A stretch of DNA of 64,000 nt from Pseudomonadota bacterium (lineage in GTDB: Bacteria; Myxococcota_A; UBA796; CAJQPC01). Location of the stretch: the NCBI GenBank assembly GCA_024228935.1, contig JAAESX010000347.1:24921-88920 (forward strand), read 5' to 3'. Shown here in pieces: positions 42,516-50,374 of this stretch. The notes under the pieces are model-generated. The model was not told the origin of the DNA, made no database searches, and saw only the letters and a list, made by a program, of their open reading frames with translations. Position 1 is the first letter of the stretch. Every line of letters starts with the position of its first letter. A program made the position numbers and the translations under genes.

Positions 42516-43522
42516 CCTGTCTGCGCCTTCGGCAGGGGCTTTCCGTAGAACGCCTCGTAGGTCTTCGCGTACTCGGCCTCGGGGTAGAACTGCTTGCACC
42601 ACTGGCGGAACAGGCCGACCGGGCCGTCACCCGAGCACAACAGCGGCGGGTCGATGTAGACCTTGTTCTCCCAGACCGGCGTGTCCTGTTCGAGCTGGCG
42701 CTGGATCTCCGCGATGAACGCCTTGCCGACGCCGCGGGTGATGGAGTGGCCGCCGAACTTCTTGACCAGGAAGGTGAAGCGGACGTCGCAGTACTCCTCG
42801 TCGACGGGCACCACCGCGCCGGAGAGCAGCGTCTCGACCAGGCCCGAGAAGCGGTTGATCGAGTAGCCGAAGCCGTACGCGGTGGCGGACAGGTCGCCGG
42901 TGACCTCTCCCGCAGGGGTCTCCATGACGGTCTGGGTCTCCATCTTCAGGACGGGCCCTTCGCGCACGACGCTGGCCTCGGGCAGGTTCTTCGTGCCGTG
43001 GAGGTACTTGAAGTGGGCGACGTCCACCATGTTCTCCGCCATCTCCTGGTTGTGGGTCTTGATGCGCCACTTCCGGTGCCAGGTCTCGCTCCACTCGTCG
43101 TCCTCGAACTCGGGAAGCGTCGGGATCTCCCAGCTCGGCGGCCGTCCCTCCAGGTCGTGCCAGGCCAGGATGACGTCGTTCTTCTCCTGGATGGTCCAGC
43201 AGGCGACCTTGGCCTTCTTGGGGACCTTGTCGGCGTACGGGATCTCGACACACTCGCCGCTGGTGTCGAACTTCCAGGCGTGGAACGGGCAGACCAGGGT
43301 CTCGCCGTCGACCTCGCCGCCGTGGCCCAGGTGCGCGCCCATGTGCGGGCAGTGGGCGTGAAGGAGCGACAGCTCTCCGGATGCAGACCGGAACAGGACC
43401 AGGGCCTGACCGAAGGCCTCGACCGGGATGGCCTGGCCGGGCTCCACGTCCGAGGACCAGGCGACCTGGAACCAGCCGGTGGGGTAGCGGGGGAACGGAA
43501 AGCGGGGGCGGGACTCGGCCAC
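42512..43522 (-). CDS. Rieske-type oxygenase, KshA/DAF-36-like, first gene of the operon
   Basis: A 336-residue protein. The GTG at 43522 is chosen because AAGGAGG lies ~7 bases upstream; the longer reading from 43567 would run over the operator palindromes. Rieske ligands are Cys58, His60, Cys78 and His81, and the iron site is in AENMVDVAHFKYLHGT. It shares CPHMGAHLGHGG and IPYADKVPKKAKVACW with the second copy, so the two arose by duplication. Steroid ring hydroxylation is the likely role. The promoter region holds two KstR-like palindromes. Confidence 0.87.
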   Translation of the reverse strand: MAESRPRFPFPRYPTGWFQVAWSSDVEPGQAIPVEAFGQALVLFRSASGELSLLHAHCPHMGAHLGHGGEVDGETLVCPFHAWKFDTSGECVEIPYADKVPKKAKVACWTIQEKNDVILAWHDLEGRPPSWEIPTLPEFEDDEWSETWHRKWRIKTHNQEMAENMVDVAHFKYLHGTKNLPEASVVREGPVLKMETQTVMETPAGEVTGDLSATAYGFGYSINRFSGLVETLLSGAVVPVDEEYCDVRFTFLVKKFGGHSITRGVGKAFIAEIQRQLEQDTPVWENKVYIDPPLLCSGDGPVGLFRQWCKQFYPEAEYAKTYEAFYGKPLPKAQTG

Positions 43523-43548
43523 GGACGGCCTCCTTCTCTCGGTTGGCA

Positions 43549-43564
43549 CTAGAACACGTTCTAG
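43549..43564. promoter_or_regulatory. KstR-like operator palindrome, copy 1
   Basis: CTAGAACACGTTCTAG fits the TNNAACNNGTTNNA operator of the TetR regulator KstR (T-AG-AAC-AC-GTT-CT-A). It is 26 bases upstream of the first Rieske gene start. Its centre is 22 bases from copy 2, two helical turns, with copy 2 as its exact reverse complement. Confidence 0.7.
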
Positions 43565-43570
43565 CAAGTT

Positions 43571-43586
43571 CTAGAACGTGTTCTAG
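43571..43586. promoter_or_regulatory. KstR-like operator palindrome, copy 2
   Basis: CTAGAACGTGTTCTAG also fits TNNAACNNGTTNNA and is the reverse complement of copy 1. The spacer between copies is caagtt (43565-43570). The two copies together form a 38-base inverted repeat. Confidence 0.7.
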
Positions 43587-43961
43587 CATGCTCGGGGGAG
43601 GCCTGGCTCGGGGCCAGATCGGCGCTGGAGGCGGATGTGTGCGATGTCAACAGCCCGTTGTGTGTCCTCACCATGTCAGCTGGGCGTATCGGCACAGGGG
43701 TCGCGCGAAATCCCCCGATTCCATGGGCGGTCTGGCCCGTCGGCGGTCAGTGTCTTGACATGCTCTGGACATTCAAGGATGCGGCTCGGATCCCGATGGC
43801 CAGCGCGCCGGAGACGGCCCCGACATGTTCGGCTCCTAGGACCACCTTCTCGGGCACCACGGCGACTTCGCCCGGTTCCGCGACGCCATGATCGAGCCCC
43901 CCGGGCCGCTTCGGGCCGAGTTGACGGTCAACTGCTGAGCAAACGGAGCCCCCCTACGGCC
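43587..43961. other. 375-base non-coding gap; possible gene remnant
   Basis: No intact gene. Near 43762-43939 the plus strand carries a reading with a protein-like composition, DIQGCGSDPDGQRAGDGPDM, followed by a TAG and then DHLLGHHGDFARFRDAMIEP to a TGA. It could be the end of a degraded gene, but I cannot name it, and it has no start. The promoter of the oxygenase operon is probably in the left end. Confidence 0.4.
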
Positions 43962-44393
43962 TCAGCCGCCCTCCACCCGCCTCAGCGCGTCCTCGGGCGA
44001 GGCCCCGCCGATGACCGCGATGAGCGCCGGGAAGTACAGGTCCATCGTCCACGCGTTCTCGTAGATCACGTTCCGGAGCAGCGTCGCGTCGAAGGGCTGG
44101 TCCACAGGGTGCGCACCCGTGCGGCACCGAACGGTCTCGCCGTCGAACTCGAAGCACGCCAGCGTCAGGCCCCAGTTCGCCTTCTGCACCAACGCCGAGA
44201 CCGCCGCGACCCGATCCGCCGGCACGCTCACCGGGCAGTACGACCAGCAGATGAAGCGGTTGTCCGCCTCGAGCACGACCAGGCCCATGTTCCAGCGGCC
44301 GCTGTTGCCCTCGAACGCCGTGAGGAACTCGTTGTCGTCCTGCTCGAACGGCCAGTCGTCTTCGGTGAGCCAGGCCAGGACGGTGTCGATCAT
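43962..44393 (-). CDS. YbjN-type (type III chaperone-like) protein
   Basis: A 143-residue cytoplasmic protein with the YbjN/DUF1790-like pattern: EDDWPFEQDDNEFLTAFEGN, MGLVVLEADNRFICWSYCPV and LTLACFEFDGETVRCRTGA, ending in a conserved region DLYFPALIAVIGGASPEDAL. The fold resembles secretion chaperones and is common in many bacteria with unclear role. It is followed by no gene on the same strand within the steroid operon, and starts 9 bases from the S9 peptidase end, which precedes it on the same strand, so the two may be cotranscribed. Confidence 0.83.
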   Translation of the reverse strand: MIDTVLAWLTEDDWPFEQDDNEFLTAFEGNSGRWNMGLVVLEADNRFICWSYCPVSVPADRVAAVSALVQKANWGLTLACFEFDGETVRCRTGAHPVDQPFDATLLRNVIYENAWTMDLYFPALIAVIGGASPEDALRRVEGG

Positions 44394-44402
44394 GACCGGA
44401 GT

Positions 44403-46388
44403 CTACTCAGAGGGGGCCGCCGGAGGGGGCAGGACCTCGCCGACACCCGGGACCAGCTCGGCGCCGGTCGGCACGGTGATGGTGCTCCCCTCGAAGTCGT
44501 CCCCGACGGGCTCGACCGCGCCACCCAGGTGCTCGGCCAGGAACGCCTCGCTGACGGCGGTGAACGCCAGGCTGTTCTCCGGGCGGCGGAACCCGTGGCC
44601 CTCGTCCGGGAACAGCGCGTAGGTGACGGGGATCTCCCGGCTCTGCATCGCCTCGACGATCTGGTCGGCCTCGGACTGCTTGACCCGTGGGTCGTTGGCC
44701 CCCTGGGCGATGAGCAGCGGCTTCTCGATGGCGTCGACGTAGGTCAGTGGCGAGCGCGACTCGAGGAACGCCTTTCCTTCCTTGGTCCGATGGTCCCCGA
44801 CGCGCTTGGCGAAGAGCTCGATGGCGGGCTTCCAGTAGGGCGGGATGGTCTCGAGCAGGGTGACGATGTTGCTCGGCCCGACGATGTCGACGCCGCACGC
44901 GAAGACATCCGGCGTGAACGTCAGGCCGACCAGGGTCGCGTAGCCGCCGTAGCTGCCGCCCATGATGGCGACCTTGTCCTTGTCGGCCACGCCCTCGTCG
45001 ACGGCCCAGTTCACGGCGTCGATCAGGTCGTCGTGCATCTTGCCGGCCCACTCGCGGTTGCCCGCGTTCAGGTGGTCCTTGCCGAAGCCGGTCGAGCCGC
45101 GGAAGTTCACGCTCAGCACCGCGTAGCCCCGGTTCGCGAGCCACTGGTGGTACGGGTTGTAGCCCCAGTGGTCGCGGGCCCAGGGGCCTCCGTGCACCAG
45201 AAGGACTGTCGGCAGCGCCGTGTCGGGGACGCCGTCTCCGTCGGGGTCCGTGCCCACGGGCAGGGTGAGGTACGACACCAGCTCCAGCCCGTCGCGGGCC
45301 GGCAGGACACGCGCGTACATCGGGGCCAGGTCGACCCCGTCCAGCGCCGAGCGGTTCGTGAAGAGGAACTTCACCCGGCCGGCCTCACGGTCGTAGGCCC
45401 AGTACTGGACCGGTCCGTCGTCATCGACGTAGGCGAGCGTCCAGTGCTGGTCGTCGCGGCTGCGCGAGGTCACCTGGAGCTCGCCGTCGGTGACGGTCCG
45501 CAAGAAGTCGAGGTCACCGGCCAGGTCCTTGTCGAGCACGGTCCACTCGGTGCGCTCGTAGTTGCTGGCGACGGCCTGGATCTCCCACGTCTCGGGGTGG
45601 ACCATGACGTCGCTCACGTCGGCGCGCTCGTCCTCGAAGACGATCTTGCTGGCTCCGGTGTCCATGTCGACGGCCACCAGCGCCGCGGTCTTCCGGTCGC
45701 GGCTGTCGATCATGTAGAGCGTTCCGTCCTTGCCGAAGGCGACGGCCGAGGTCGTGAGCGAGTCTTCCATGCCGACCGTGAAGAAGCTCTCCCACTTGCC
45801 CTTGTCGTTCTTCTGGAACGTCTCCATGCCGCCGTCGAGCTTGAACTTCGAGGCCAGCCGGACGTTGAAGTCGTCGTCGGTGACGTACCCCAGGTAGCCC
45901 TTGTTCTTCTCGATGCGGACGCGCGAGCCGGTCTCGATGTCGACCAGGTACAGGTCGTGGAGCCGCGCCTTCCGGTCGTTGATCGAGATCATCACGTGCG
46001 TGGGATCGGCCTCGGAGGTCTGCTGGATGCTGGCCGCGACGTCGCCGTACGGCGTCAGGTCGCGGGCCTTCCCACCCTCGGCCGGGATGGCGTACACGTG
46101 CCAGTTCTCATCGCCGTCGACGTCCTGGCCGTACAGGACGTAGGCGCTGTCCTCGGACCAACGGATGTTGCGGATGCCTCGCCCGTCGTCGTCCGTCAGC
46201 GCGGTGGCCTCGGCGGGCGCGTCCCACGGCGCGGTCCAGATGTTGAGCACGCCGTCGACCGGCGCCAGGAACGCCAGCGTCTGCCCATCCGGCGACACGC
46301 GGGCGGCGGCGCGATCGGGGTTTCCGAACAGGTCCTCCCGAGGAATGAGGTCCGTCGCAAAGGCTGTCGAGATCAGGAAGGTCAGCAT
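44403..46388 (-). CDS. Prolyl oligopeptidase-family (S9) serine peptidase, exported
   Basis: A 661-residue protein. The leader MLTFLISTAFATD is short and uncharged. The N-terminal ~360 residues are a beta-propeller (RVSPDGQTLAFLAPVDG; LFTNRSALDGVDLAPM), and the C-terminal alpha/beta hydrolase domain has VLLVHGGPWARDHWG, the nucleophile in GGSYGGYATLVG (Ser near 478), the Asp in QGANDPRVK and the His in FPDEGHGF. This is the arrangement of acylaminoacyl/dipeptidyl-peptidase S9 enzymes. A periplasmic peptide-degrading role is likely. The C-terminus carries a Pro-rich tail. Confidence 0.92.
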   Translation of the reverse strand: MLTFLISTAFATDLIPREDLFGNPDRAAARVSPDGQTLAFLAPVDGVLNIWTAPWDAPAEATALTDDDGRGIRNIRWSEDSAYVLYGQDVDGDENWHVYAIPAEGGKARDLTPYGDVAASIQQTSEADPTHVMISINDRKARLHDLYLVDIETGSRVRIEKNKGYLGYVTDDDFNVRLASKFKLDGGMETFQKNDKGKWESFFTVGMEDSLTTSAVAFGKDGTLYMIDSRDRKTAALVAVDMDTGASKIVFEDERADVSDVMVHPETWEIQAVASNYERTEWTVLDKDLAGDLDFLRTVTDGELQVTSRSRDDQHWTLAYVDDDGPVQYWAYDREAGRVKFLFTNRSALDGVDLAPMYARVLPARDGLELVSYLTLPVGTDPDGDGVPDTALPTVLLVHGGPWARDHWGYNPYHQWLANRGYAVLSVNFRGSTGFGKDHLNAGNREWAGKMHDDLIDAVNWAVDEGVADKDKVAIMGGSYGGYATLVGLTFTPDVFACGVDIVGPSNIVTLLETIPPYWKPAIELFAKRVGDHRTKEGKAFLESRSPLTYVDAIEKPLLIAQGANDPRVKQSEADQIVEAMQSREIPVTYALFPDEGHGFRRPENSLAFTAVSEAFLAEHLGGAVEPVGDDFEGSTITVPTGAELVPGVGEVLPPPAAPSE

Positions 46389-46461
46389 GGCGCGCGCTTA
46401 TCGCCTCAAGACCAGCGCCGCTTCGCCCGACGAGACAGCAACACCACGCCGTGGAGAGACG

Positions 46462-46905
46462 ATGCAGGTTGCCGACCGGATGGACCCGAACCCCGTCACC
46501 ATCACCCCTGCGGACACGCTCCGACAGGCGCTGGTCCTGATGCAGGACGATGCCCGCTCGAGCCTCCCGGTGATCTGGAACGGCTGGCTGGTCGGCGTCA
46601 TCACGCGGGACGACATCTTCGAGGCCATCGAGGGCGGCACCCCGGGTGACGTGCTCGGCTCGAACGGGCTCGACGCGGTGGTCGGCGAGGCCATGAGCGC
46701 GGTCCCCGTCGTCACGCAGGCGGACTCCCCGCTGTCCTCGCCGGCGGTGGTGATGAACGTGATGGATCTGGACGAGCTTCCGGTCGTCGACGGCAAGGTG
46801 CTGGTCGGGGTGCTCGACCGGGCCAGCGTCATGGCCGAGGCCATCGAGGCGCTGCGCGAGGTCGAGCGCCTGAACACCTGGGATGCGTACCGGAAGGCCG
46901 CCTAG
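46462..46905 (+). CDS. Two-CBS-domain protein
   Basis: A 147-residue protein made of a CBS pair (Bateman module): MQVADRMDPNPVTITPADT with VLMQDDARSSLPVI and GVITRDDIFEAIEGG, then VVGEAMSAVPVVTQADSPL and DELPVVDGKVLVGVLDRASV. Such modules bind adenine nucleotides and regulate partner proteins. The ATG at 46462 is preceded by GGAGAGAC; an in-frame ATG at 46387 would overlap the divergent peptidase start. No effector domain is attached. It overlaps the convergent regulator by 4 bases. Confidence 0.86.
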   Translation: MQVADRMDPNPVTITPADTLRQALVLMQDDARSSLPVIWNGWLVGVITRDDIFEAIEGGTPGDVLGSNGLDAVVGEAMSAVPVVTQADSPLSSPAVVMNVMDLDELPVVDGKVLVGVLDRASVMAEAIEALREVERLNTWDAYRKAA

Positions 46906-47522
46906 GTCAGGCCGAAGCCGTCGATGAAGGCGTCCCAGGCAGCTGGGTCACCCTCGACGCGCAGATCCCCCGCAGCGATCAGCTCGCCCGAGCCGGCGCC
47001 CATCCAGAACAGCCTCCGCAGCGTGGGCACGCTCGTGTGCGCGGTGGCGGGGGTCTCGACGCGGCCGAGCTTCACGTCGACGTGCTCGGGCGAGAACCGG
47101 ATGTGGAAGGCGCGGTCGGGGAGCTCGATGCCCACGTGCCCGGTGCCCGTGACGTACCGCCGCTTCATGCTCACCAGGCCCCAGGCGATGTCCACCACGT
47201 CGCTCTCGCGTGGCCCGTCCATGTAGCGCCCGCCGAACCGGCCGAGGGCCATCACGACCGGCTCGAGCTCGAGCCCAGCTGTCGTCAAGGCATAGGCGGT
47301 GACGCCATGATCAAGGGTCCTCTTCTCGACGAGGCCCTCGGCGACCAGGTGCTTCAGACGCTTCGCCAGGAGGTTGGTGGTGAGGCCCGGCAGCCCGGCG
47401 AGCAGGTCGCTGTACCGCTTGGGTCCGAGCAGAAGGTCGCGTACGAGCAACAGGGTCCAGCGCTCGCCGACCACGTCGAGGGCGCGGGCCAGGCCACAGA
47501 ACTGGCTGTAGGATCGTGTCAC
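46902..47522 (-). CDS. HxlR-type winged-helix transcriptional regulator
   Basis: A 206-residue protein with a GTG start. The N-terminal ~95 residues are HxlR-like (YSQFCGLARALDVVGERWTL, LLLGPKRYSDLLAGLPGLTT, NLLAKRLKHLVAEGLVEKRT). The C-terminal part (~110-206) resembles an SCP2-like sterol-carrier fold found in several such regulators (GELIAAGDLRVEGDPAAWDAF) and might bind a lipid. It is divergent from a membrane protein gene, with an AT-rich inverted repeat between. Autoregulation and control of that gene are likely. Confidence 0.87.
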   Translation of the reverse strand: MTRSYSQFCGLARALDVVGERWTLLLVRDLLLGPKRYSDLLAGLPGLTTNLLAKRLKHLVAEGLVEKRTLDHGVTAYALTTAGLELEPVVMALGRFGGRYMDGPRESDVVDIAWGLVSMKRRYVTGTGHVGIELPDRAFHIRFSPEHVDVKLGRVETPATAHTSVPTLRRLFWMGAGSGELIAAGDLRVEGDPAAWDAFIDGFGLT

Positions 47523-47557
47523 TTTACTTTTTGATAGTTCATGCTGTCTGAAGTAAA
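47523..47557. promoter_or_regulatory. AT-rich inverted repeat, candidate HxlR-type operator
   Basis: TTTACTT at 47523-47529 and AAGTAAA at 47551-47557 form an inverted repeat with a 21-base spacer in an unusually AT-rich stretch between divergent genes. It begins next to the GTG of the regulator gene and lies 9 bases before the membrane protein start. Confidence 0.55.
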
Positions 47558-47565
47558 CCTAACCC

Positions 47566-48225
47566 ATGCTGTTCCTCGCGTTCCAGGTTCTTCCCGTCCT
47601 GATGGCGGTCGGGTTCGTCGTGGCGGTCGCGGTCAGCTCGGGCACCCGGAACGCCGTGATCGCAGCGGTGTTCTCCGTCGTGTGGCTCGGCGGTACCGCC
47701 CTGCTCGCCCACAACGGGGTCCTGGCCGACTTCGATCCCCCGCGACTCCCGTTGCTGCTCCTGGTCATCCTCGCGATGCTGGTGTGGGCGAGCCGCTTGG
47801 GCTGGGGGTCCGGCCTGCGGTCCTTGCCGCTCGGGCTGCTCGTCGGGTTCCAGGGCTTCCGCATCCTGGTCGAGCTCGGAATCCACCAGGCCGCGGTCGA
47901 CGGCATCGCCCCGGTCGAGATGAGCTGGTCCGGCTGGAACTTCGACATCGTGACGGGCGTCTCGGCCGTGCTTCTCGCCCCGTTCGCGAAGCGCGTACCG
48001 GTCTGGGCCCTCCACGTCTGGAACGTCGCCTGTCTCGGGCTCCTGTTCGTCGTCGTTGGCACAGGCATCCTGTCGATGCCGACGCCGTTCCAGCAGATCG
48101 TGACGGACCCGCCGAACACCTGGATCGCTTCGTTCCCGTACGTGTGGCTGCCTTGCGTGCACGTCGCGCTCGCCTGGCTGGGCCACCTGATGCTTTTCCA
48201 GAGGCTGTGCAGCGCCCGACCGTGA
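47566..48225 (+). CDS. Integral membrane protein of unknown function
   Basis: A 219-residue protein with about six membrane segments (LFLAFQVLPVLMAVGFVVAV; LPLLLLVILAMLVWASRLGW; VWALHVWNVACLGLLFVVVG and others). It starts just downstream of the operator-like repeat and is divergent from the HxlR regulator, its probable controller. No transporter motif is visible. No family recognised. Confidence 0.78.
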   Translation: MLFLAFQVLPVLMAVGFVVAVAVSSGTRNAVIAAVFSVVWLGGTALLAHNGVLADFDPPRLPLLLLVILAMLVWASRLGWGSGLRSLPLGLLVGFQGFRILVELGIHQAAVDGIAPVEMSWSGWNFDIVTGVSAVLLAPFAKRVPVWALHVWNVACLGLLFVVVGTGILSMPTPFQQIVTDPPNTWIASFPYVWLPCVHVALAWLGHLMLFQRLCSARP

Positions 48226-48261
48226 CGGGATAGGTGGATCTCCAATCGAATCAGGGGGCCC

Positions 48262-50367
48262 ATGCTTCTCGCGCTCGCGCTCATCGGCTGCACCAAGGAC
48301 AACGAAGACTCCGGAGACAGCGGCGTCGACTGCGAGGCCGTCATCGGCTTCGCGGACAGCGACGGAGACGGCTTCGGCGACGTGAACGACAGCGTCGAGG
48401 AGTGCGAGCTCCCGGCCGGCTACGTCGAGAACAGCGACGACTGCGACGACGCGGACGCAGCGGTGAACCCCGATGGGACCGAGGTCTGCAACGGCGTGGA
48501 CGACGACTGCGACGGCGGCGTGGACCTGGACGCCGGCGACGCCGCGACCTGGTACGCGGACGCGGACGCGGACGGCTTCGGCGACTCCGCCGTGACCGAG
48601 GTGGGCTGCGAGGCGTCCTCGGGCTTCGTCGAGGACGACACGGACTGCGACGACACCGACGGGGACACCTTCCCCGGCGCCGACGAGTACTGCGACGGCC
48701 ACGACGACGACTGCGACGGCGAGGTCGACGAGGACGACGCCGTGGACGCCACGACCTGGTACGCAGACGCGGACACCGACGGCTACGGCGACACGGCGGT
48801 CAGCGTCGTCCAGTGCGACGAGCCGAGTGGCCACGTCGTCGACGACACGGACTGCGACGACACCGACGCCGACGTGAACCCGGCCGCGGTCGAGATCTGC
48901 AACGGCGTGGACGACGACTGTGACGCGGGGACCGCCGAAGACGGCATGGTCACCTGGATCGACGGTGATGGGCTGTCCTCGGACGTCACCAGCGACGCGA
49001 CCGGTACCTACACGCTCTCCAGCGAGGGCGACCTGGTGTTCTGCGACGGCGACTACACCGTGAACCTCGTCCTCGAGGCGGACATCGACGTCTACTCGCT
49101 GGCGGGCGACGCCACGTCGGTCGTGCTCGACGGCGACGCCAACGGCTCGGTCATCGCGATGGGCGACGGCCTGTCCGTCAGCGTCTCGGATCTGACCGTC
49201 ACCAACGGCTCCGGCACCTACGACGCCGAGATCACCGTTTCGTACACCGGGGGCGGGATCGACTGCCTGAGCACGTCCACACCCACCGAGCTCGCGCTGT
49301 CCAACGTCGTCGTCGAGGGGAACGAGGCGGAGTTCGGTGGCGGCCTCTCGAGCCAGGGCTGTTGGGTGACGCTGACCGACGGGCAGTTCGCCGACAACAC
49401 CGCGAACGCGGGTGGAGGCGCCTGGCTCCTGGACGGGGAGCACGTCCTGTCGGACACGACCTTCGATGGGGATGCCGCCAACGTCTACGGCGGGGGTTTC
49501 TTCGCCTACGGCTACAGCGACTACGCCTACGTCGAGCTGGACGAGGTGCTCGTGGATGGCACGTCGGCCGGATCGAATGGAGGCGGCGTCCACACCTACT
49601 TCGCCGACCTGGTCTGGACCGGCACCGAGTCGACCTCCTCGGGGATCACGAACGCGGTGGGCGGTGGGACCAGCTCGACCGGGCTCGACGAGGACGGAGC
49701 GTTGGTGCTCGTCGAGAGCACGTTCACCGGCACGAGCGTCGACTTCGGCACCGACGCCGGTGGCGACGACAACGGCCCCATCGACGTCTGGGTCAATGAC
49801 ATCGCGTTCGAGTACTGGGCCGGCGACGACGCGACGTTCGACTGCGACACCTCGGGATGCGGCGACGTGGACGCGGCCTCGATGGGGGGAAGCACCCTCA
49901 GCAACACGCTCGGCAGCCGGTTCTTCTTCGCCGTGATCGCGCCGACCTCGGACGCCACGCTGGTGTCGTTCACGCCCTCGGCCGTCTCGGACGGGACCTG
50001 CACGGACTCGCAGTTCATCGTCGCCCAGGCCGCTTCGACCACGGACACCGACTACGAGGTGGTCTGGGTCGAGGACGTCACGCTGTCCACCACGGGCAAC
50101 ACGACCTCGTCGGACATCGGCATCGCGCTCGACACGGACCATGCCTGGGCCGTCGGCTACACGCTGTTCTGCGACGCGGGTGAGATCACGTTCTCGTACG
50201 ACACCAGCACGGGCTCGTCCGACGCGGGCTTCGGGACCTCGACCGAGCTGTTCTGGTCGAGCACGGATCCGGGCGAGGTGGCCGTCGGCGACACGCTCAG
50301 CGGCTATCTGGACACCTCGTTCGGCAGCTCGGGCGTCGAGTACGCCATCGAGTACACCGAGCTGTGA
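48262..50367 (+). CDS. Lipoprotein with Asp-rich metal-binding repeats and a beta-helix C-terminal region
   Basis: A 701-residue protein with the short leader MLLALALIGC. From ~23 to ~225 it has three Asp-rich repeat units (DSDGDGFGD, CNGVDDDCDGG; DADADGFGD, CDGHDDDCDGE; DADTDGYGD, CNGVDDDCDAG), like thrombospondin-type-3 repeats, predicted to bind calcium. The remaining ~470 residues are beta-helix-like (AEFGGGLSSQGCWVTLTDGQ; AANVYGGGFFAYGYSDYAY). The C-terminus reads LDTSFGSSGVEYAIEYTEL. It is a probable cell-surface adhesin or matrix protein. The next gene starts 7 bases after it. Confidence 0.86.
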   Translation: MLLALALIGCTKDNEDSGDSGVDCEAVIGFADSDGDGFGDVNDSVEECELPAGYVENSDDCDDADAAVNPDGTEVCNGVDDDCDGGVDLDAGDAATWYADADADGFGDSAVTEVGCEASSGFVEDDTDCDDTDGDTFPGADEYCDGHDDDCDGEVDEDDAVDATTWYADADTDGYGDTAVSVVQCDEPSGHVVDDTDCDDTDADVNPAAVEICNGVDDDCDAGTAEDGMVTWIDGDGLSSDVTSDATGTYTLSSEGDLVFCDGDYTVNLVLEADIDVYSLAGDATSVVLDGDANGSVIAMGDGLSVSVSDLTVTNGSGTYDAEITVSYTGGGIDCLSTSTPTELALSNVVVEGNEAEFGGGLSSQGCWVTLTDGQFADNTANAGGGAWLLDGEHVLSDTTFDGDAANVYGGGFFAYGYSDYAYVELDEVLVDGTSAGSNGGGVHTYFADLVWTGTESTSSGITNAVGGGTSSTGLDEDGALVLVESTFTGTSVDFGTDAGGDDNGPIDVWVNDIAFEYWAGDDATFDCDTSGCGDVDAASMGGSTLSNTLGSRFFFAVIAPTSDATLVSFTPSAVSDGTCTDSQFIVAQAASTTDTDYEVVWVEDVTLSTTGNTTSSDIGIALDTDHAWAVGYTLFCDAGEITFSYDTSTGSSDAGFGTSTELFWSSTDPGEVAVGDTLSGYLDTSFGSSGVEYAIEYTEL

Positions 50368-50374
50368 CCCCGTC

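Noticed and set aside
43635..46649. A 1004-residue plus-strand open frame opposite the S9 peptidase
   Set aside because: Antisense to a well-supported gene and lacking any domain; composition is that of an antisense shadow.
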